Of a stretch of DNA of 64,000 nucleotides, positions 19,604 through 31,018 are shown piece by piece. The DNA comes from Thiohalocapsa sp. ML1 (GTDB lineage Bacteria > Pseudomonadota > Gammaproteobacteria > Chromatiales > Chromatiaceae), in contig NZ_JABX01000009.1 of NCBI RefSeq assembly GCF_001469165.1, positions 100,780 to 164,779 of the forward strand, read 5' to 3'. A program made the position numbers and the translations under genes. Below the pieces are notes generated by a model. The model did no database searches. It had not been told where the DNA came from and saw nothing but the letters and a program-made list of their open reading frames with translations. Positions within the stretch are counted from its first letter, which is position 1. Each line of letters begins with the position of its first letter.

Positions 19604-20365
19604 ATGACCGCCGTCCACCTCACCGCGCCGGACATCGACCCGCGCGAGGTCGAATACTTCGAGAAGTTGGCCCACCGTTGGTGGGACGAGCAGGGTCCCT
19701 TCTGGCCGCTGCATAAGCTGAACGCCTTCCGGCTCGATTACGTCCGCGACCGGCTCTGCGCCGCCTTCGGCCGCGACCCGGCGGCCGAGCGTCCGCTGGA
19801 GGGTCTCAGTGTGCTGGACATCGGCTGCGGCGGCGGCATCCTGAGCGAGTCCGTGCACGCGCTCGGCGCCCGGGTCACCGGCACCGAGATCACCGAGAAG
19901 AACGTCCGCGTCGCCGAGATCCACGCCGGCTGGAGCGGAGCCGACATCGACTACCGGCTCATCACCGCCGACGACCTAGCGGCCACCGGTGCGAGCTTCG
20001 ACGCGGTGCTGAACATGGAGGTCGTCGAGCACGTCGAGCACCTGCCGGACTTTCTCGCGAGCTGCGCACGGCTCGTGCGCCCGGGCGGCGTCATGGTGGT
20101 CGCGACCATCAACCGCACCGTCGCCGCTTGGCTCACGGCCATCATCGGTGCCGAGTACGTGCTGCGCTGGCTGCCGAAGGGCACCCATCACTACCGCAAG
20201 CTGGTGCAGCCGCGGCAGCTCATCGACGGGCTCGGCAAGGACTTTCGCGTCATCCACCAGACCGGCGTGCGCGTGAACCCGTTCAACCGCGCCTTCTCCT
20301 TCAGCAACTACAAGGGCGTCAACTACATGATGGTGTTCCAGCGCGCCGCCCCGGGAGGGGCCTGA
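19604..20365 (+). CDS. ubiG: UbiG O-methyltransferase (ubiquinone synthesis)
   Basis: SAM-dependent methyltransferase that performs both O-methylations in ubiquinone synthesis (253 residues). DPREVEYFEKLAHRWWDEQG is the UbiG N-terminal signature, LDIGCGGGIL (residues 71-80) is the SAM motif, and NRTVAAW and GTHHYRK follow. The enzyme is a peripheral membrane protein in the Ubi complex. It lies in the neighbourhood of mtaD and mtnA, a grouping also known in pseudomonads. Confidence 0.93.
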   Translation: MTAVHLTAPDIDPREVEYFEKLAHRWWDEQGPFWPLHKLNAFRLDYVRDRLCAAFGRDPAAERPLEGLSVLDIGCGGGILSESVHALGARVTGTEITEKNVRVAEIHAGWSGADIDYRLITADDLAATGASFDAVLNMEVVEHVEHLPDFLASCARLVRPGGVMVVATINRTVAAWLTAIIGAEYVLRWLPKGTHHYRKLVQPRQLIDGLGKDFRVIHQTGVRVNPFNRAFSFSNYKGVNYMMVFQRAAPGGA

Positions 20366-20368
20366 GCC

Positions 20369-20980
20369 ATGCATATCGCGTTATTCGGTGCGACCGGCGG
20401 CACGGGCCGCGAGGTGCTGGAGCAGGCACTCGCGGCGGGTCACGAAGTCAAGGCCCTGGCGCGCGACCCGTCCAAGCTCGTGCCCCGCGACGGCCTCACC
20501 GTCATCCCCGGCGATGTGCTCGATCAGGCCGCCGCCGATGCCTGCGTCGAGGGCACCGACGCCGTGATCTGCGTGCTCGGCACCAGGCCCGGCAACGAGC
20601 CCGTCGAGGCCCCCGGCACCGAGCGCATCCTAGCCGCGATGGCCAAGCACGGCGTCAAGCGTCTCATCGCCGTCAGCTCCATGGGCGTCGGCGACAGCAT
20701 CGAGCAGATCAACCTCGCCTTCCGCGTCATCATGAACCTGACGCTCAAGCGCATTATGCAGGCCAAAGAAGCACAGGAACGCCTCATCATGGCGAGCGAC
20801 ACGGACTGGACCATCGTCCGCCCCGGCGGCCTCACCGATGGCCCGCGCACCGGCAACTACCGAGCCGGCACCGACAAGTCCATCAAGGCGGGGCGCGTTG
20901 CGCGTGCCGACGTGGCCGAATACGTGCTGAGGCAGCTCGCCGACGACGGCTGCGTCCGCCAGGCGCCGTCCATCAGTTGA
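20369..20980 (+). CDS. NAD(P)-binding atypical SDR family protein
   Basis: Rossmann-fold protein of 203 residues resembling NmrA/biliverdin-reductase-B-like atypical short-chain dehydrogenases. The nucleotide motif is ALFGATGGTGREVL at residues 4-17. GDVLDQAA and IAVSSMGVGDS follow, then a DWTIVRPGGLTDGP loop. It starts three bases after ubiG and is likely co-transcribed with it. The substrate cannot be told from the sequence. Confidence 0.82.
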   Translation: MHIALFGATGGTGREVLEQALAAGHEVKALARDPSKLVPRDGLTVIPGDVLDQAAADACVEGTDAVICVLGTRPGNEPVEAPGTERILAAMAKHGVKRLIAVSSMGVGDSIEQINLAFRVIMNLTLKRIMQAKEAQERLIMASDTDWTIVRPGGLTDGPRTGNYRAGTDKSIKAGRVARADVAEYVLRQLADDGCVRQAPSIS

Positions 20981-21022
20981 CCGCGCAGCGCCGGCTTGAC
21001 CCCCGCGCAACCCGCTGCTGCA

Positions 21023-21943
21023 ATGCGGCAACCCGCTCCGACCGGGACCGAAGCCATGCACGATGTTGCGCACGATGTTGCCCCGCCGCGCTTGCCCACC
21101 GAGGACGACCTTGAACGCTTGGCGTTCGGCCCGGATGGGGCCGTCCTCGGCGACGTGCCGCAGCTTCCCACCGAGGACGACCTGCCGAGCGACGACGGAG
21201 AGCCGATGGAGACCTGGCGCCACCGCCTGCAGATGGATCTCCTGATCAACGCCCTGCTGCCCTGGGCGCACGCGCGCGGCGACTGCTTCGTCGGCGGCAA
21301 CATGTTCCTGTACTTCAGCGAGGAGCAACTGCGCGGCAAGGACTTCCGCGGCCCCGACGTCTTCGTCGCCTTGGGTGTCTCGCCCCGCGAGCGCAAGAGC
21401 TGGGTGATCTGGCAGGAGGGCAAGGCGCCGGACGTGATCATCGAGCTGGTCTCGAAAACCAGCCACCACGTGGACAAGGTCGAGAAGAAGCAGATCTACC
21501 AAGACCGCCTGCGTGTCGCCGAGTACTTCTGGTTCGACCCCTGGGCGCCGGAGGACTTCGCCGGATTCAGCCTCGTCGATGGCCGCTACCAGCCCATCAG
21601 CCCCACCGGACCGGGCCGCATCCCGAGCCCGCGGCTGAACCTCACCCTGGGCTGGTGGGACGGCAACTTCCGCTGGGTCGAGACCCGCTGGCTGCGCTGG
21701 TGGGACGCCGACGGCAACCTGCTGCTGACCCACGACGAAATCGCGCAGGCTAATGCCGACGCGGCGCAGTCGAAGGCCGACGCCGCGGAGGCCCACGCCC
21801 AAGCCGTGCAGGCCGAAGCCGAAGCCGCCAAGGCCGAGGCGCAAGCCGCACGGCAGCGGCTCGCCGAGGAAACCCGCCGCGCCGAGGCCGCCGAAGCGGA
21901 GCTGGCGCGACTGCGGGCGCAATTGGGGCAGGGCGGAGAATGA
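21023..21943 (+). CDS. Uma2-family (DUF820) putative endonuclease
   Basis: Protein of about 306 residues with a PD-(D/E)XK-type Uma2 domain at roughly residues 50-210. FRGPDVFVALGV holds the conserved Asp, and APDVIIELVSKTS gives the E-L-V-S motif; KKQIYQDRLRVAEYFWFDP follows. The C-terminal 70 residues form an alanine/glutamate-rich coiled coil. The family is abundant in cyanobacteria and some proteobacteria and its role is unknown. Starts at 20996 (TTG), 21023 and 21056 are all possible. Confidence 0.8.
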   Translation: MRQPAPTGTEAMHDVAHDVAPPRLPTEDDLERLAFGPDGAVLGDVPQLPTEDDLPSDDGEPMETWRHRLQMDLLINALLPWAHARGDCFVGGNMFLYFSEEQLRGKDFRGPDVFVALGVSPRERKSWVIWQEGKAPDVIIELVSKTSHHVDKVEKKQIYQDRLRVAEYFWFDPWAPEDFAGFSLVDGRYQPISPTGPGRIPSPRLNLTLGWWDGNFRWVETRWLRWWDADGNLLLTHDEIAQANADAAQSKADAAEAHAQAVQAEAEAAKAEAQAARQRLAEETRRAEAAEAELARLRAQLGQGGE

Positions 21944-22028
21944 GCCGGCTCCCGCGGATCGGTGTAGTCACTCTTCGGCGAAGAAATCGCTGTCCACGCG
22001 CTTGATTTCATAGCTGGTTTCGATTCGC

Positions 22029-23342
22029 CTACCCCTGCGCAATCCGCTCCCGCCAACCCCGCGCCGCGCTGATGATCGCCTCCGGGTCGAGCGTCAGTGG
22101 CGCGCCGTCGCGCAGCACTTGGCGTCCACGAATCCACACATGCCGCACCTGATGGCTGCTGGCGGCGTAGACGAGCTGCGAGCAGGGGTGATACAGCGGC
22201 TGCGTGTGCGGGTCGGCGAGGTCCACGGCGACGATGTCTGCGGCCTTGCCAATCTCAAGCGAGCCGATCTCGGCATCGAGCCCGAGCGCCCGGGCGCCGC
22301 TCAGCGTCGCCATGCGCAGCGCTTGCTCCGCCGGCACGGCGCCGGCGCGGCCGGCGACGCCCTTGGCCAGCAGCGCCGCGGTGCGCATCTCGCCGAACAG
22401 GTTGAGATCGTTGTTGCTGGCGGCGCCGTCGGTGCCGAGCGCGACGTTGACGCCCGCGGCGAGGAGGTCGTAGACGGGGCAGAAGCCGCTCGCGAGCTTG
22501 AGGTTCGACTCCGGGCAGTGCACGACGTGGGCGCCGGTCTCGGCAAAGCGCCGGATCTCCTCGTCCTCGAGCTGGGTCATGTGCACGGCGATGAGCTGCG
22601 GGCCGAGCAGCCCGAGCCGGTCGAGCCGCGCGATGGGGCGCTCGCCGTGCTCGCGCAGCACCTGCAGCACCTCGTCGCGGGTCTCGTGCAGGTGGATGTG
22701 CACCTGCACATCCAGCTCGTCGGCGAGCGTGCGCACCCGCGCCAGCGCCGCCTCCGAGACGGCGTAGGTGCTGTGCGGCGCGAAGGCCGGGCGCACCAGC
22801 GAGTGGTCGCGGTAGTGCTCGAAGAGCTCCAGGCCGCGACGCAGGTACTCATCGGCGTCGGCGGCGTAGCGGGTCGGAAAGTCCACGACGATCATGCCGG
22901 CCAGCAGGCGCATACCAGCCTCGGCACAGACGCGCGCCGTGACCTCGGCATGGAAGTACATGTCGTTGAAGCAGGTGATGCCGCCGCGCAGCATCTCCAG
23001 CGCCGCGAGCCGCGTGCCGTCGGCGACGAATTCCTGATCCACCCAGCGCCCCTCGGCGGGCCAGATGTGCTCGTGCAGCCAGGTCATCAGCGGCAGGTCG
23101 TCCGCGAGCCCGCGCAAGAGCGTCATCGGCGAGTGGGTGTGGGCGTTGACGAGCCCCGGAATCAGCACGTGGCCGGGCAGGTCCAGCACCTTCGCGGCCG
23201 AGATCTGCGCCTCGGCCTCTGCCCGCGGCAGCAGGGCGGCGATGCGGCCGTCGGCGACGGCGAGGCTGTGCTGTGCGAGGGTGCTGTCGTCGGCGTCCAC
23301 GGGCAGCACCCAGTCGGCGTGGATCAGGAGCTCTGTCTGCAT
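22029..23342 (-). CDS. mtaD: 5-methylthioadenosine/S-adenosylhomocysteine deaminase-type amidohydrolase
   Basis: TRZ/ATZ-type metal amidohydrolase (437 residues). LIPGLVNAHTHSPMTLLRG holds the first metal ligands, HIHLHETRDEV supplies further His, and CPESNLKLASGFCPV and NVALGTDGAASNNDLNLFGE carry the later ligands. It probably deaminates methylthioadenosine to methylthioinosine. It faces mtnA across a 400-bp gap, and MtaD plus MtnA is a known alternative start to methionine salvage. The ATG at 23342 gives MQTELLIHADWVLP; the open frame upstream is translated repeat sequence. Confidence 0.85.
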   Translation of the reverse strand: MQTELLIHADWVLPVDADDSTLAQHSLAVADGRIAALLPRAEAEAQISAAKVLDLPGHVLIPGLVNAHTHSPMTLLRGLADDLPLMTWLHEHIWPAEGRWVDQEFVADGTRLAALEMLRGGITCFNDMYFHAEVTARVCAEAGMRLLAGMIVVDFPTRYAADADEYLRRGLELFEHYRDHSLVRPAFAPHSTYAVSEAALARVRTLADELDVQVHIHLHETRDEVLQVLREHGERPIARLDRLGLLGPQLIAVHMTQLEDEEIRRFAETGAHVVHCPESNLKLASGFCPVYDLLAAGVNVALGTDGAASNNDLNLFGEMRTAALLAKGVAGRAGAVPAEQALRMATLSGARALGLDAEIGSLEIGKAADIVAVDLADPHTQPLYHPCSQLVYAASSHQVRHVWIRGRQVLRDGAPLTLDPEAIISAARGWRERIAQG

Positions 23343-23740
23343 GGGCTTTGATGCGTCCGCGTTGGTGGGAGGCTGGGGGTGCGGCCTGATGGCCGCGCGG
23401 GGAGGTGGCCGTTCTAGCGCAACGGCGCCGAGCACGCAAAGGCGGATGCGCCCGGGGTCGTCTGGGTACGCCGGATTCATCCGGCCCCTCGGGTACGCCG
23501 GATTCATCCGGCCCCCGGGTACGCCGGATTCATCCGGCCCCGGGTACGCCGGATATATCCGGCTCCGGGTCCGGCGGACTTCAGTCCGCTGCGGCGTGCG
23601 GCACGGGCGACTGAAGTCGCCCGCCCCCGGGGCCGACTGAAGTCGGCGCACCCGGGGCGCCGGCATCCAGCGCTTGAGCCGGGGCCGCCGGCGGTCAAGA
23701 ATGCCGCCCACGCTCCACTTTGCCCTTGCCGCCACAGCCA
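23343..23740. repeat. Non-coding gap with palindrome cluster (repeats at 23464-23660)
   Basis: This 398-bp gap separates the divergent mtaD and mtnA genes. Four imperfect tandem units of about 26 bases begin at 23464, 23490, 23517 and 23542. Each holds the palindrome GCCGGATNNNATCCGGC. Three further small palindromes with the core CGACTGAAGTCG or CGGACTTCAGTCCG follow at about 23571, 23605 and 23631. No cas gene or variable spacer is present, so it is not a CRISPR. The promoters of both genes must lie within or beside this cluster. Confidence 0.8.
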
Positions 23741-24802
23741 ATGAACACGCCGAACCCCCTCGCCATCCACCCCGACAACGCCGTCGTCTGGCACGACGAC
23801 CGGCTTTATCTGCTCGATCAGCGCATCCTGCCGGCCGAGACCGTCTTTGTCGCGCTGAACAGCGCCGCGGAGACGGCCCGGGCCATCACCGACATGGTGG
23901 TGCGCGGGGCGCCCGCCATCGGCATCACGGCGGCCTATGGCGTCGTGCTCGCGGCCCGCGACAGGGTCCGGGCCGAGCCCGCGAGCTGGCGCGACGGCGT
24001 CGGTGCGGACATCGAGCTGCTGGCCGCGAGCCGGCCGACGGCGGTGAACCTGTTCTGGGCGCTGGAGCGCATGCGCCGCGTCATGGCGGTACTCGACGCC
24101 GCCGATCCGGTGCCGGCGCTGCTCGCCGAGGCCAAGACCATTCATCTGGAAGACGTGGCCGCGAACCGCGCAATGGGCGACTTCGGTGCTGCGCTGATCC
24201 AGGGACCGACCGACATCATCACCCACTGCAACGCCGGCGCGCTCGCCACCGGCGGCTACGGCACGGCGCTCGGCGTCGTGCGCAGCGCCTTCGCCGCCGG
24301 CAAGGTGCGCATGGTCTATGCGGACGAGACGCGGCCCTGGCTGCAGGGCAGCCGGCTTACGGCCTGGGAGCTCGCGCAGTCCGGCATCCCCGTCACCGTG
24401 CAGTCGGACAACGTCGCCGCCAGCCTGATGGCCCGCGGCCGGGTCGGCTGGGTCGTCGTCGGCTCGGATCGCATCGCCGCCAACGGCGATGTCTGCAACA
24501 AGATCGGCACCTACGGGCTTGCCGTGCTGGCGCGCCATCACGGCGTCGGCTTCATGGTCGCCGCGCCGACCTCCACCATCGACATGAGCATCGCCAGCGG
24601 GGCGGAGATCCCCATCGAGGAGCGCAGCCCGGACGAGGTGCTGGCCTGCGGCGGCAAGCGCATCGGCCCGGCGGGCGTCGGCGCCCACAACCCGGTGTTC
24701 GACGTGACCCCGGCGGCGCTGGTGGACTGCATCGTCACCGAGCGCGGCGTCGTGCAGCAGCCGGATGCCGAGAAGATGCGGGCGCTGATGGGCCCGGCCT
24801 GA
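23741..24802 (+). CDS. mtnA: S-methyl-5-thioribose-1-phosphate isomerase
   Basis: Aldose-ketose isomerase of methionine salvage (353 residues), converting methylthioribose 1-phosphate to methylthioribulose 1-phosphate. The segments [38 protein letters not shown] (conserved Cys), [32 protein letters not shown] and [10 protein letters not shown] are diagnostic. The ATG at 23741 yields [10 protein letters not shown]. It is divergent from mtaD. Confidence 0.93.
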   Translation: MNTPNPLAIHPDNAVVWHDDRLYLLDQRILPAETVFVALNSAAETARAITDMVVRGAPAIGITAAYGVVLAARDRVRAEPASWRDGVGADIELLAASRPTAVNLFWALERMRRVMAVLDAADPVPALLAEAKTIHLEDVAANRAMGDFGAALIQGPTDIITHCNAGALATGGYGTALGVVRSAFAAGKVRMVYADETRPWLQGSRLTAWELAQSGIPVTVQSDNVAASLMARGRVGWVVVGSDRIAANGDVCNKIGTYGLAVLARHHGVGFMVAAPTSTIDMSIASGAEIPIEERSPDEVLACGGKRIGPAGVGAHNPVFDVTPAALVDCIVTERGVVQQPDAEKMRALMGPA

Positions 24803-24841
24803 GGCCCGGCCCTCGGCGACAGGCCCAACGGAGCCTCCAGC

Positions 24842-25201
24842 ATGACCACCAGCGATGCCTATCTCGACTTCGTCCGCGAGCTGCTCGCGGAACGGCTGCC
24901 GGCGGACGCGCCGCTCGCCGCCAAGCGCATGTTCGGCGGCGTCGGCCTCTACGCCGGTGAGCTGTTCTTCGCGCTGGTGGCCGACGATGCGTTGTACCTG
25001 AAAGCGGACGCACACAACCGGCCGGACTTCGAGGCCGCGGGCCTCGCGCCCTTCAGCTACGCCCGCAAAGACGGCCGCAGCGCGAGCATGGCCTACTATC
25101 CGCCGCCCGCCGATGCCTTGGAGGACGCCGCGGCGCTCCAACCTTGGGTGGATGGGGCGCTCGCCGCGGCCCGCCGTGCGGCGGCCGGCAAGGCGAAGTA
25201 G
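24842..25201 (+). CDS. TfoX/Sxy N-terminal-domain protein
   Basis: Short protein of 119 residues matching the TfoX N-terminal domain: KRMFGGVGLYAGELFFALV, then ALYLKADAHNRPDFEAAG and FSYARKDGRSASMAYYPPP. In Haemophilus and Vibrio the full protein regulates competence. Stand-alone N-terminal domains are common and their role is unclear. It lies 39 bp after mtnA on the same strand. Confidence 0.85.
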   Translation: MTTSDAYLDFVRELLAERLPADAPLAAKRMFGGVGLYAGELFFALVADDALYLKADAHNRPDFEAAGLAPFSYARKDGRSASMAYYPPPADALEDAAALQPWVDGALAAARRAAAGKAK

Positions 25202-25230
25202 CCCCCCAACCGCAACAGAGGGCAGCGACA

Positions 25231-25797
25231 ATGGGTCATCGAACACATCGTCTCGCGGATGGGTTGGGGCCGGTCGGCATCGGCTTGTCGATCGCGCTCA
25301 TGCTCGCGGCAGGCCCGCTGCGGGCGCACGATCACGACGAGGCCGCCGCCTCACCGGCAGCCGCGCCGCAGGCCGGCGCCGCCGCGCAGGACATCGTCGT
25401 CGTCTCCTCCCCGGAGGAGATCCTGTCCAAGCAGCGGCTCACGCAGTTCGTCGGCATCTCTGGCGAGACGGCGGGCGCGACGGGCTTGTCCATGAACATC
25501 GTGGTCATCCCGCCCGGCGGCGCCGCGGAGCCGCACACCCACGCCGGCTACGAGAGCGCCATCTACCTGCTGGAGGGCCGGGTCGAGACCCGCTACGGGC
25601 CGGGCTTGTCGAAGTCCGTCATCAACGAGGCGGGCGACTTTCTGTTCATCCCGCCGGACGTGCCGCACCAGCCCGTGAACCTGAGCCAGACCGAGCCGGC
25701 CCGGGCCATCGTCGCGCGCAATGATCCGAACGAGCAGGAGCATGTGATCCCTTATGATCCGGGGGTAGGCGGAGCGCCGCAGCCGGCAAAGCCCTGA
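25231..25797 (+). CDS. Secreted cupin-domain protein
   Basis: Exported protein of 188 residues. The signal peptide (IGLSIALMLAAGPLRAHDHD) ends near residue 30, followed by an Ala-rich linker. A cupin barrel spans roughly residues 70-165: GGAAEPHTHAGYESAIYLLE has the metal-binding His-X-His and Glu, and ADGDF-like EAGDFLFIPPDVPHQPVN has the final His. The substrate is unknown. It is followed by a heptamer hairpin that may end transcription. Confidence 0.8.
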   Translation: MGHRTHRLADGLGPVGIGLSIALMLAAGPLRAHDHDEAAASPAAAPQAGAAAQDIVVVSSPEEILSKQRLTQFVGISGETAGATGLSMNIVVIPPGGAAEPHTHAGYESAIYLLEGRVETRYGPGLSKSVINEAGDFLFIPPDVPHQPVNLSQTEPARAIVARNDPNEQEHVIPYDPGVGGAPQPAKP

Positions 25798-25799
25798 CG

Positions 25800-25867
25800 G
25801 AAGGGCCGAGGGCCGAGGGCCGAGGGCCAAGGGAGCCCTCCTCGGGCCTCGGCCCTCGGCCCTCGGT
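25800..25867. repeat. Heptamer hairpin (GGGCCGA type), copy 3
   Basis: Four GGGCCGA-type units, a short loop (about AAGGGAGCCCTCC), then a return arm of TCGGCCC units. The arms can pair over more than 15 bases. It lies between the cupin gene and frmA, and is the most regular of the seven copies. Confidence 0.85.
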
Positions 25868-25936
25868 TCAACGACAACGATCAGATAGCGCCGCGCAACA
25901 CCTGCGCCGCCGCACACCATCAGCAGGAGCCCGCCC

Positions 25937-27046
25937 ATGAAAGCCCGTGCCGCCGTCGCCTGGGAGCCCGGTCAGCCGCTGGCCATCGAGGAGATCGACG
26001 TCGAAGGCCCGCAGGCGGGCGAGGTGCTGCTGCGCACCGTCGCCTCCGGCGTCTGCCACACGGACGCCTTCACGCTGTCCGGCGATGACCCCGAGGGCGC
26101 CTTTCCGTGCGTGCTCGGGCACGAGGGCGGCTGCGAGGTGGTGGAGTGCGGGCCGGGCGTGCAGGGCCTCGCGCCCGGCGACCACGTGATCCCGCTGTAC
26201 ATCCCGGAGTGCGGCGAGTGCGAGTACTGCCACTCCCCCAAGACCAACCTCTGCCAGTCCATCGCGAGCACGGTCTGGACCGGCTACATGCCGGACGGCA
26301 CGCGGCGCTTCTCGCACAACGGCAAGCCGATCTTCCACTACATGGGCTGCTCGACCTTCAGCGAGTACACCGTCGTGCCCGAGATCGCGCTCGCGAAGAT
26401 CAACAAGGCGGCACCGCTGGACAAGGTCTGCCTGCTCGGCTGCGGCATCACCACCGGCATCGGCGCCGTGCTGAACACCGCGAAGGTGGAGCCGGGCTCG
26501 ACGGTGGCTGTGTTCGGGCTCGGCGGCATCGGGCTGTCGGTGATCCAGGGCGCGGTGATGGCCAAGGCCGCGCGGATCATCGCCATCGACGTCAACCCGG
26601 ATAAGTTCGAGATGGCCCGGGCGCTCGGTGCCACCGACACCGTCAACCCGCTGACGCTCGGCACCGGCCTCAAGGAGGCCATTGTCGAGATGACCCGAGG
26701 CGGTGTCGACTACAGCTTCGAGTGCATCGGCAACGTCGATGTCATGCGCGAGGCGCTGGAGTGCTGCCACATGGGCTGGGGCGTGGCGACCATCATCGGC
26801 GTCGCCGGCGCCGGGCAGGAGATCAGCACCCGGCCGTTTCAGCTCGTCACCGGCCGCACCTGGAAGGGCACGGCCTTCGGCGGCGTCAAGGGCCGCAGCC
26901 AACTGCCGGGCTATGTCGAGCAGTACCTCGCCGGGGAGATCGAGGTGGATCGCATGGTCACGCATACCATGCCGCTTGCGGACATCAACCGGGCATTCGA
27001 CCTGATGCATGCGGGGGAGAGCATTCGGTCGGTGATTCTGTTTTGA
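25937..27046 (+). CDS. frmA: S-(hydroxymethyl)glutathione dehydrogenase (class III alcohol dehydrogenase)
   Basis: Zinc enzyme that oxidises the formaldehyde-glutathione adduct to S-formylglutathione with NAD (369 residues). [12 protein letters not shown] holds the catalytic Cys ligand, [12 protein letters not shown] the catalytic His region, and [15 protein letters not shown] the four structural zinc cysteines. [13 protein letters not shown] is the NAD-binding loop, and the C-terminal IRSVILF is typical. The ATG at 25937 has AGGAG upstream. fghA follows, completing the detoxification pair. Confidence 0.95.
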   Translation: MKARAAVAWEPGQPLAIEEIDVEGPQAGEVLLRTVASGVCHTDAFTLSGDDPEGAFPCVLGHEGGCEVVECGPGVQGLAPGDHVIPLYIPECGECEYCHSPKTNLCQSIASTVWTGYMPDGTRRFSHNGKPIFHYMGCSTFSEYTVVPEIALAKINKAAPLDKVCLLGCGITTGIGAVLNTAKVEPGSTVAVFGLGGIGLSVIQGAVMAKAARIIAIDVNPDKFEMARALGATDTVNPLTLGTGLKEAIVEMTRGGVDYSFECIGNVDVMREALECCHMGWGVATIIGVAGAGQEISTRPFQLVTGRTWKGTAFGGVKGRSQLPGYVEQYLAGEIEVDRMVTHTMPLADINRAFDLMHAGESIRSVILF

Positions 27047-27074
27047 CGCCTGGCGAGACACAGCCTCATGAACT

Positions 27075-27131
27075 GAGGGCCGAGCGCCGAGCGCCGAGGA
27101 GCGCTCGCTCGGTCCTCGGTCCTTCGCTCGG
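27075..27131. repeat. Heptamer hairpin (GCCGAGC type), copy 4
   Basis: GGGCCGA and two GCGCCGA units lead to a return arm with CGGTCCT units, all in 7-base register. The repeat sits between frmA and fghA, inside a probable operon, so if it were a strong terminator it would uncouple the two. It may instead set relative expression or be neutral. Confidence 0.7.
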
Positions 27132-27150
27132 ACATCCAGCGAGAAGACAC

Positions 27151-27990
27151 ATGCAGCAGATCGAGCACATCAAGGAATTCGGCGGCTGGCTCAATCGCTA
27201 CCGCCACGCCTCCGAGGCCTGCAACTGCCTGATGACGCTGTCGGTGTACCTGCCGCCGGCGGCGTCACTGGGGCCGGTGCCGGCGGTGTACTACCTGTCC
27301 GGACTCACCTGCACCGACGACAACGTGCGGATCAAGGCCGGCGCACAGCGCTATGCCGCCGAGCTCGGGCTTGCGCTGGTCATGCCGGACACCAGCCCCC
27401 GCGGCGACGGCGTGCCCGACGCGCCGGAGCGCTACGACTTGGGCCAAGGCGCCGGCTTCTACGTGAACGCCACCGAGCCGCCTTGGGCCGCGCACTACCG
27501 CATGTTCGACTACGTTACCGACGAGCTGCCGGCGCTCCTGGAGCACGAGCTGCCGCTGCTGCCGGGGCTCCGGTCCATCACCGGGCACTCCATGGGCGGC
27601 CACGGCGCGCTGGTGGCCGCGCTGCGACGGCCCGAGCTGTACCGAGCGGTATCCGCCTTCGCGCCCATCTGCAACCCGTCCGCCGTCGGCTGGGGCGAGG
27701 GCTGCTTCGGCGCCTATCTGGGCCAGGACTGCGCCGCCTGGGCCGACTACGACGCCACGCTGCTGGTGCGCGCCGGCAAGCGCTTCCCCGGCACCCCGCT
27801 CATCGATCAGGGCACCGACGACGAATTCCTCGCCGACCAGCTCCATCCCGACGCGCTTGAAGCCGCCTGCCGCGAGCACGGTCAGCCGCTCCAGCTCCGC
27901 ATGCAGCCCGGCTACGACCACAGCTACCACTTCATCGCCAGCTTCATCGGCGAGCACCTGGCCCATCACGCCGACGCATTCGCCGCATAG
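27151..27990 (+). CDS. fghA: S-formylglutathione hydrolase
   Basis: Serine esterase of 279 residues that splits S-formylglutathione to formate and glutathione. VYYLSGLTCTDDN and the nucleophile elbow GHSMGGHGAL (Ser at residue 147) are present. The acid and base residues are in GTDDEFL and YDHSYHFI. The start ATG at 27151 gives MQQIEHIKEFGG; the open frame upstream lies in frmA. It acts directly after FrmA. Confidence 0.94.
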   Translation: MQQIEHIKEFGGWLNRYRHASEACNCLMTLSVYLPPAASLGPVPAVYYLSGLTCTDDNVRIKAGAQRYAAELGLALVMPDTSPRGDGVPDAPERYDLGQGAGFYVNATEPPWAAHYRMFDYVTDELPALLEHELPLLPGLRSITGHSMGGHGALVAALRRPELYRAVSAFAPICNPSAVGWGEGCFGAYLGQDCAAWADYDATLLVRAGKRFPGTPLIDQGTDDEFLADQLHPDALEAACREHGQPLQLRMQPGYDHSYHFIASFIGEHLAHHADAFAA

Positions 27991-28245
27991 AAGCCGCGGC
28001 GCCAACCCGCGCACCCCTGCCCGGATGTGGATGACCTGCTGCTGACGGAAGTCGCCGACTCGCTGGGCGTACAAAGGTCGTGCAAAGGCGTGCGGGCCGC
28101 CTGCCGGCCCACTGACCGTGCTATTCTTACGGACTTTTTTAAGGCCCGGCGCGGGCTCTTGAGATCGGTGCGCCGGGTGTCCCGCGGCGCCGCCGCGTGG
28201 CTGCTTTCCCGCGTCCGGCAACGGACCTGCTGACGATACCCGCCT

Positions 28246-30909
<2,664 letters not shown>

Positions 30910-30913
30910 TTGC

Positions 30914-30988
30914 AGGGCCGAGGGCCGAGGGCCGAGGGCCAAGGCGGGTCCCGACGCCGATGCGGTAGCCTTTTCCCTCGGCCCTTGT
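30914..30988. repeat. Heptamer hairpin (GGGCCGA type), copy 5
   Basis: Immediately after the gyrA stop, four GGGCCGA units are followed by a longer loop and a short return arm (CCCTCGGCCCTTG). It lies between gyrA and serC and could attenuate read-through. Confidence 0.75.
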
Positions 30989-31018
30989 TGAGCGCAATTC
31001 TTGAACGGAGCGAACCTG

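Noticed and set aside
23464..23660. Tandem units of about 26 bases resembling CRISPR repeats.
   Set aside because: Units abut with no spacer sequence of constant length, and the motif changes to a different palindrome half-way.
22029..23741. Long N-terminal extension of mtaD with repeated MNPAYP peptides.
   Set aside because: It is simply translated intergenic palindrome sequence; the family start is the ATG at 23342.
28027..28233. Open frame of 68 codons before gyrA.
   Set aside because: Composition gives no recognisable protein, it has no good ribosome site, and this gap is the expected gyrA promoter region.
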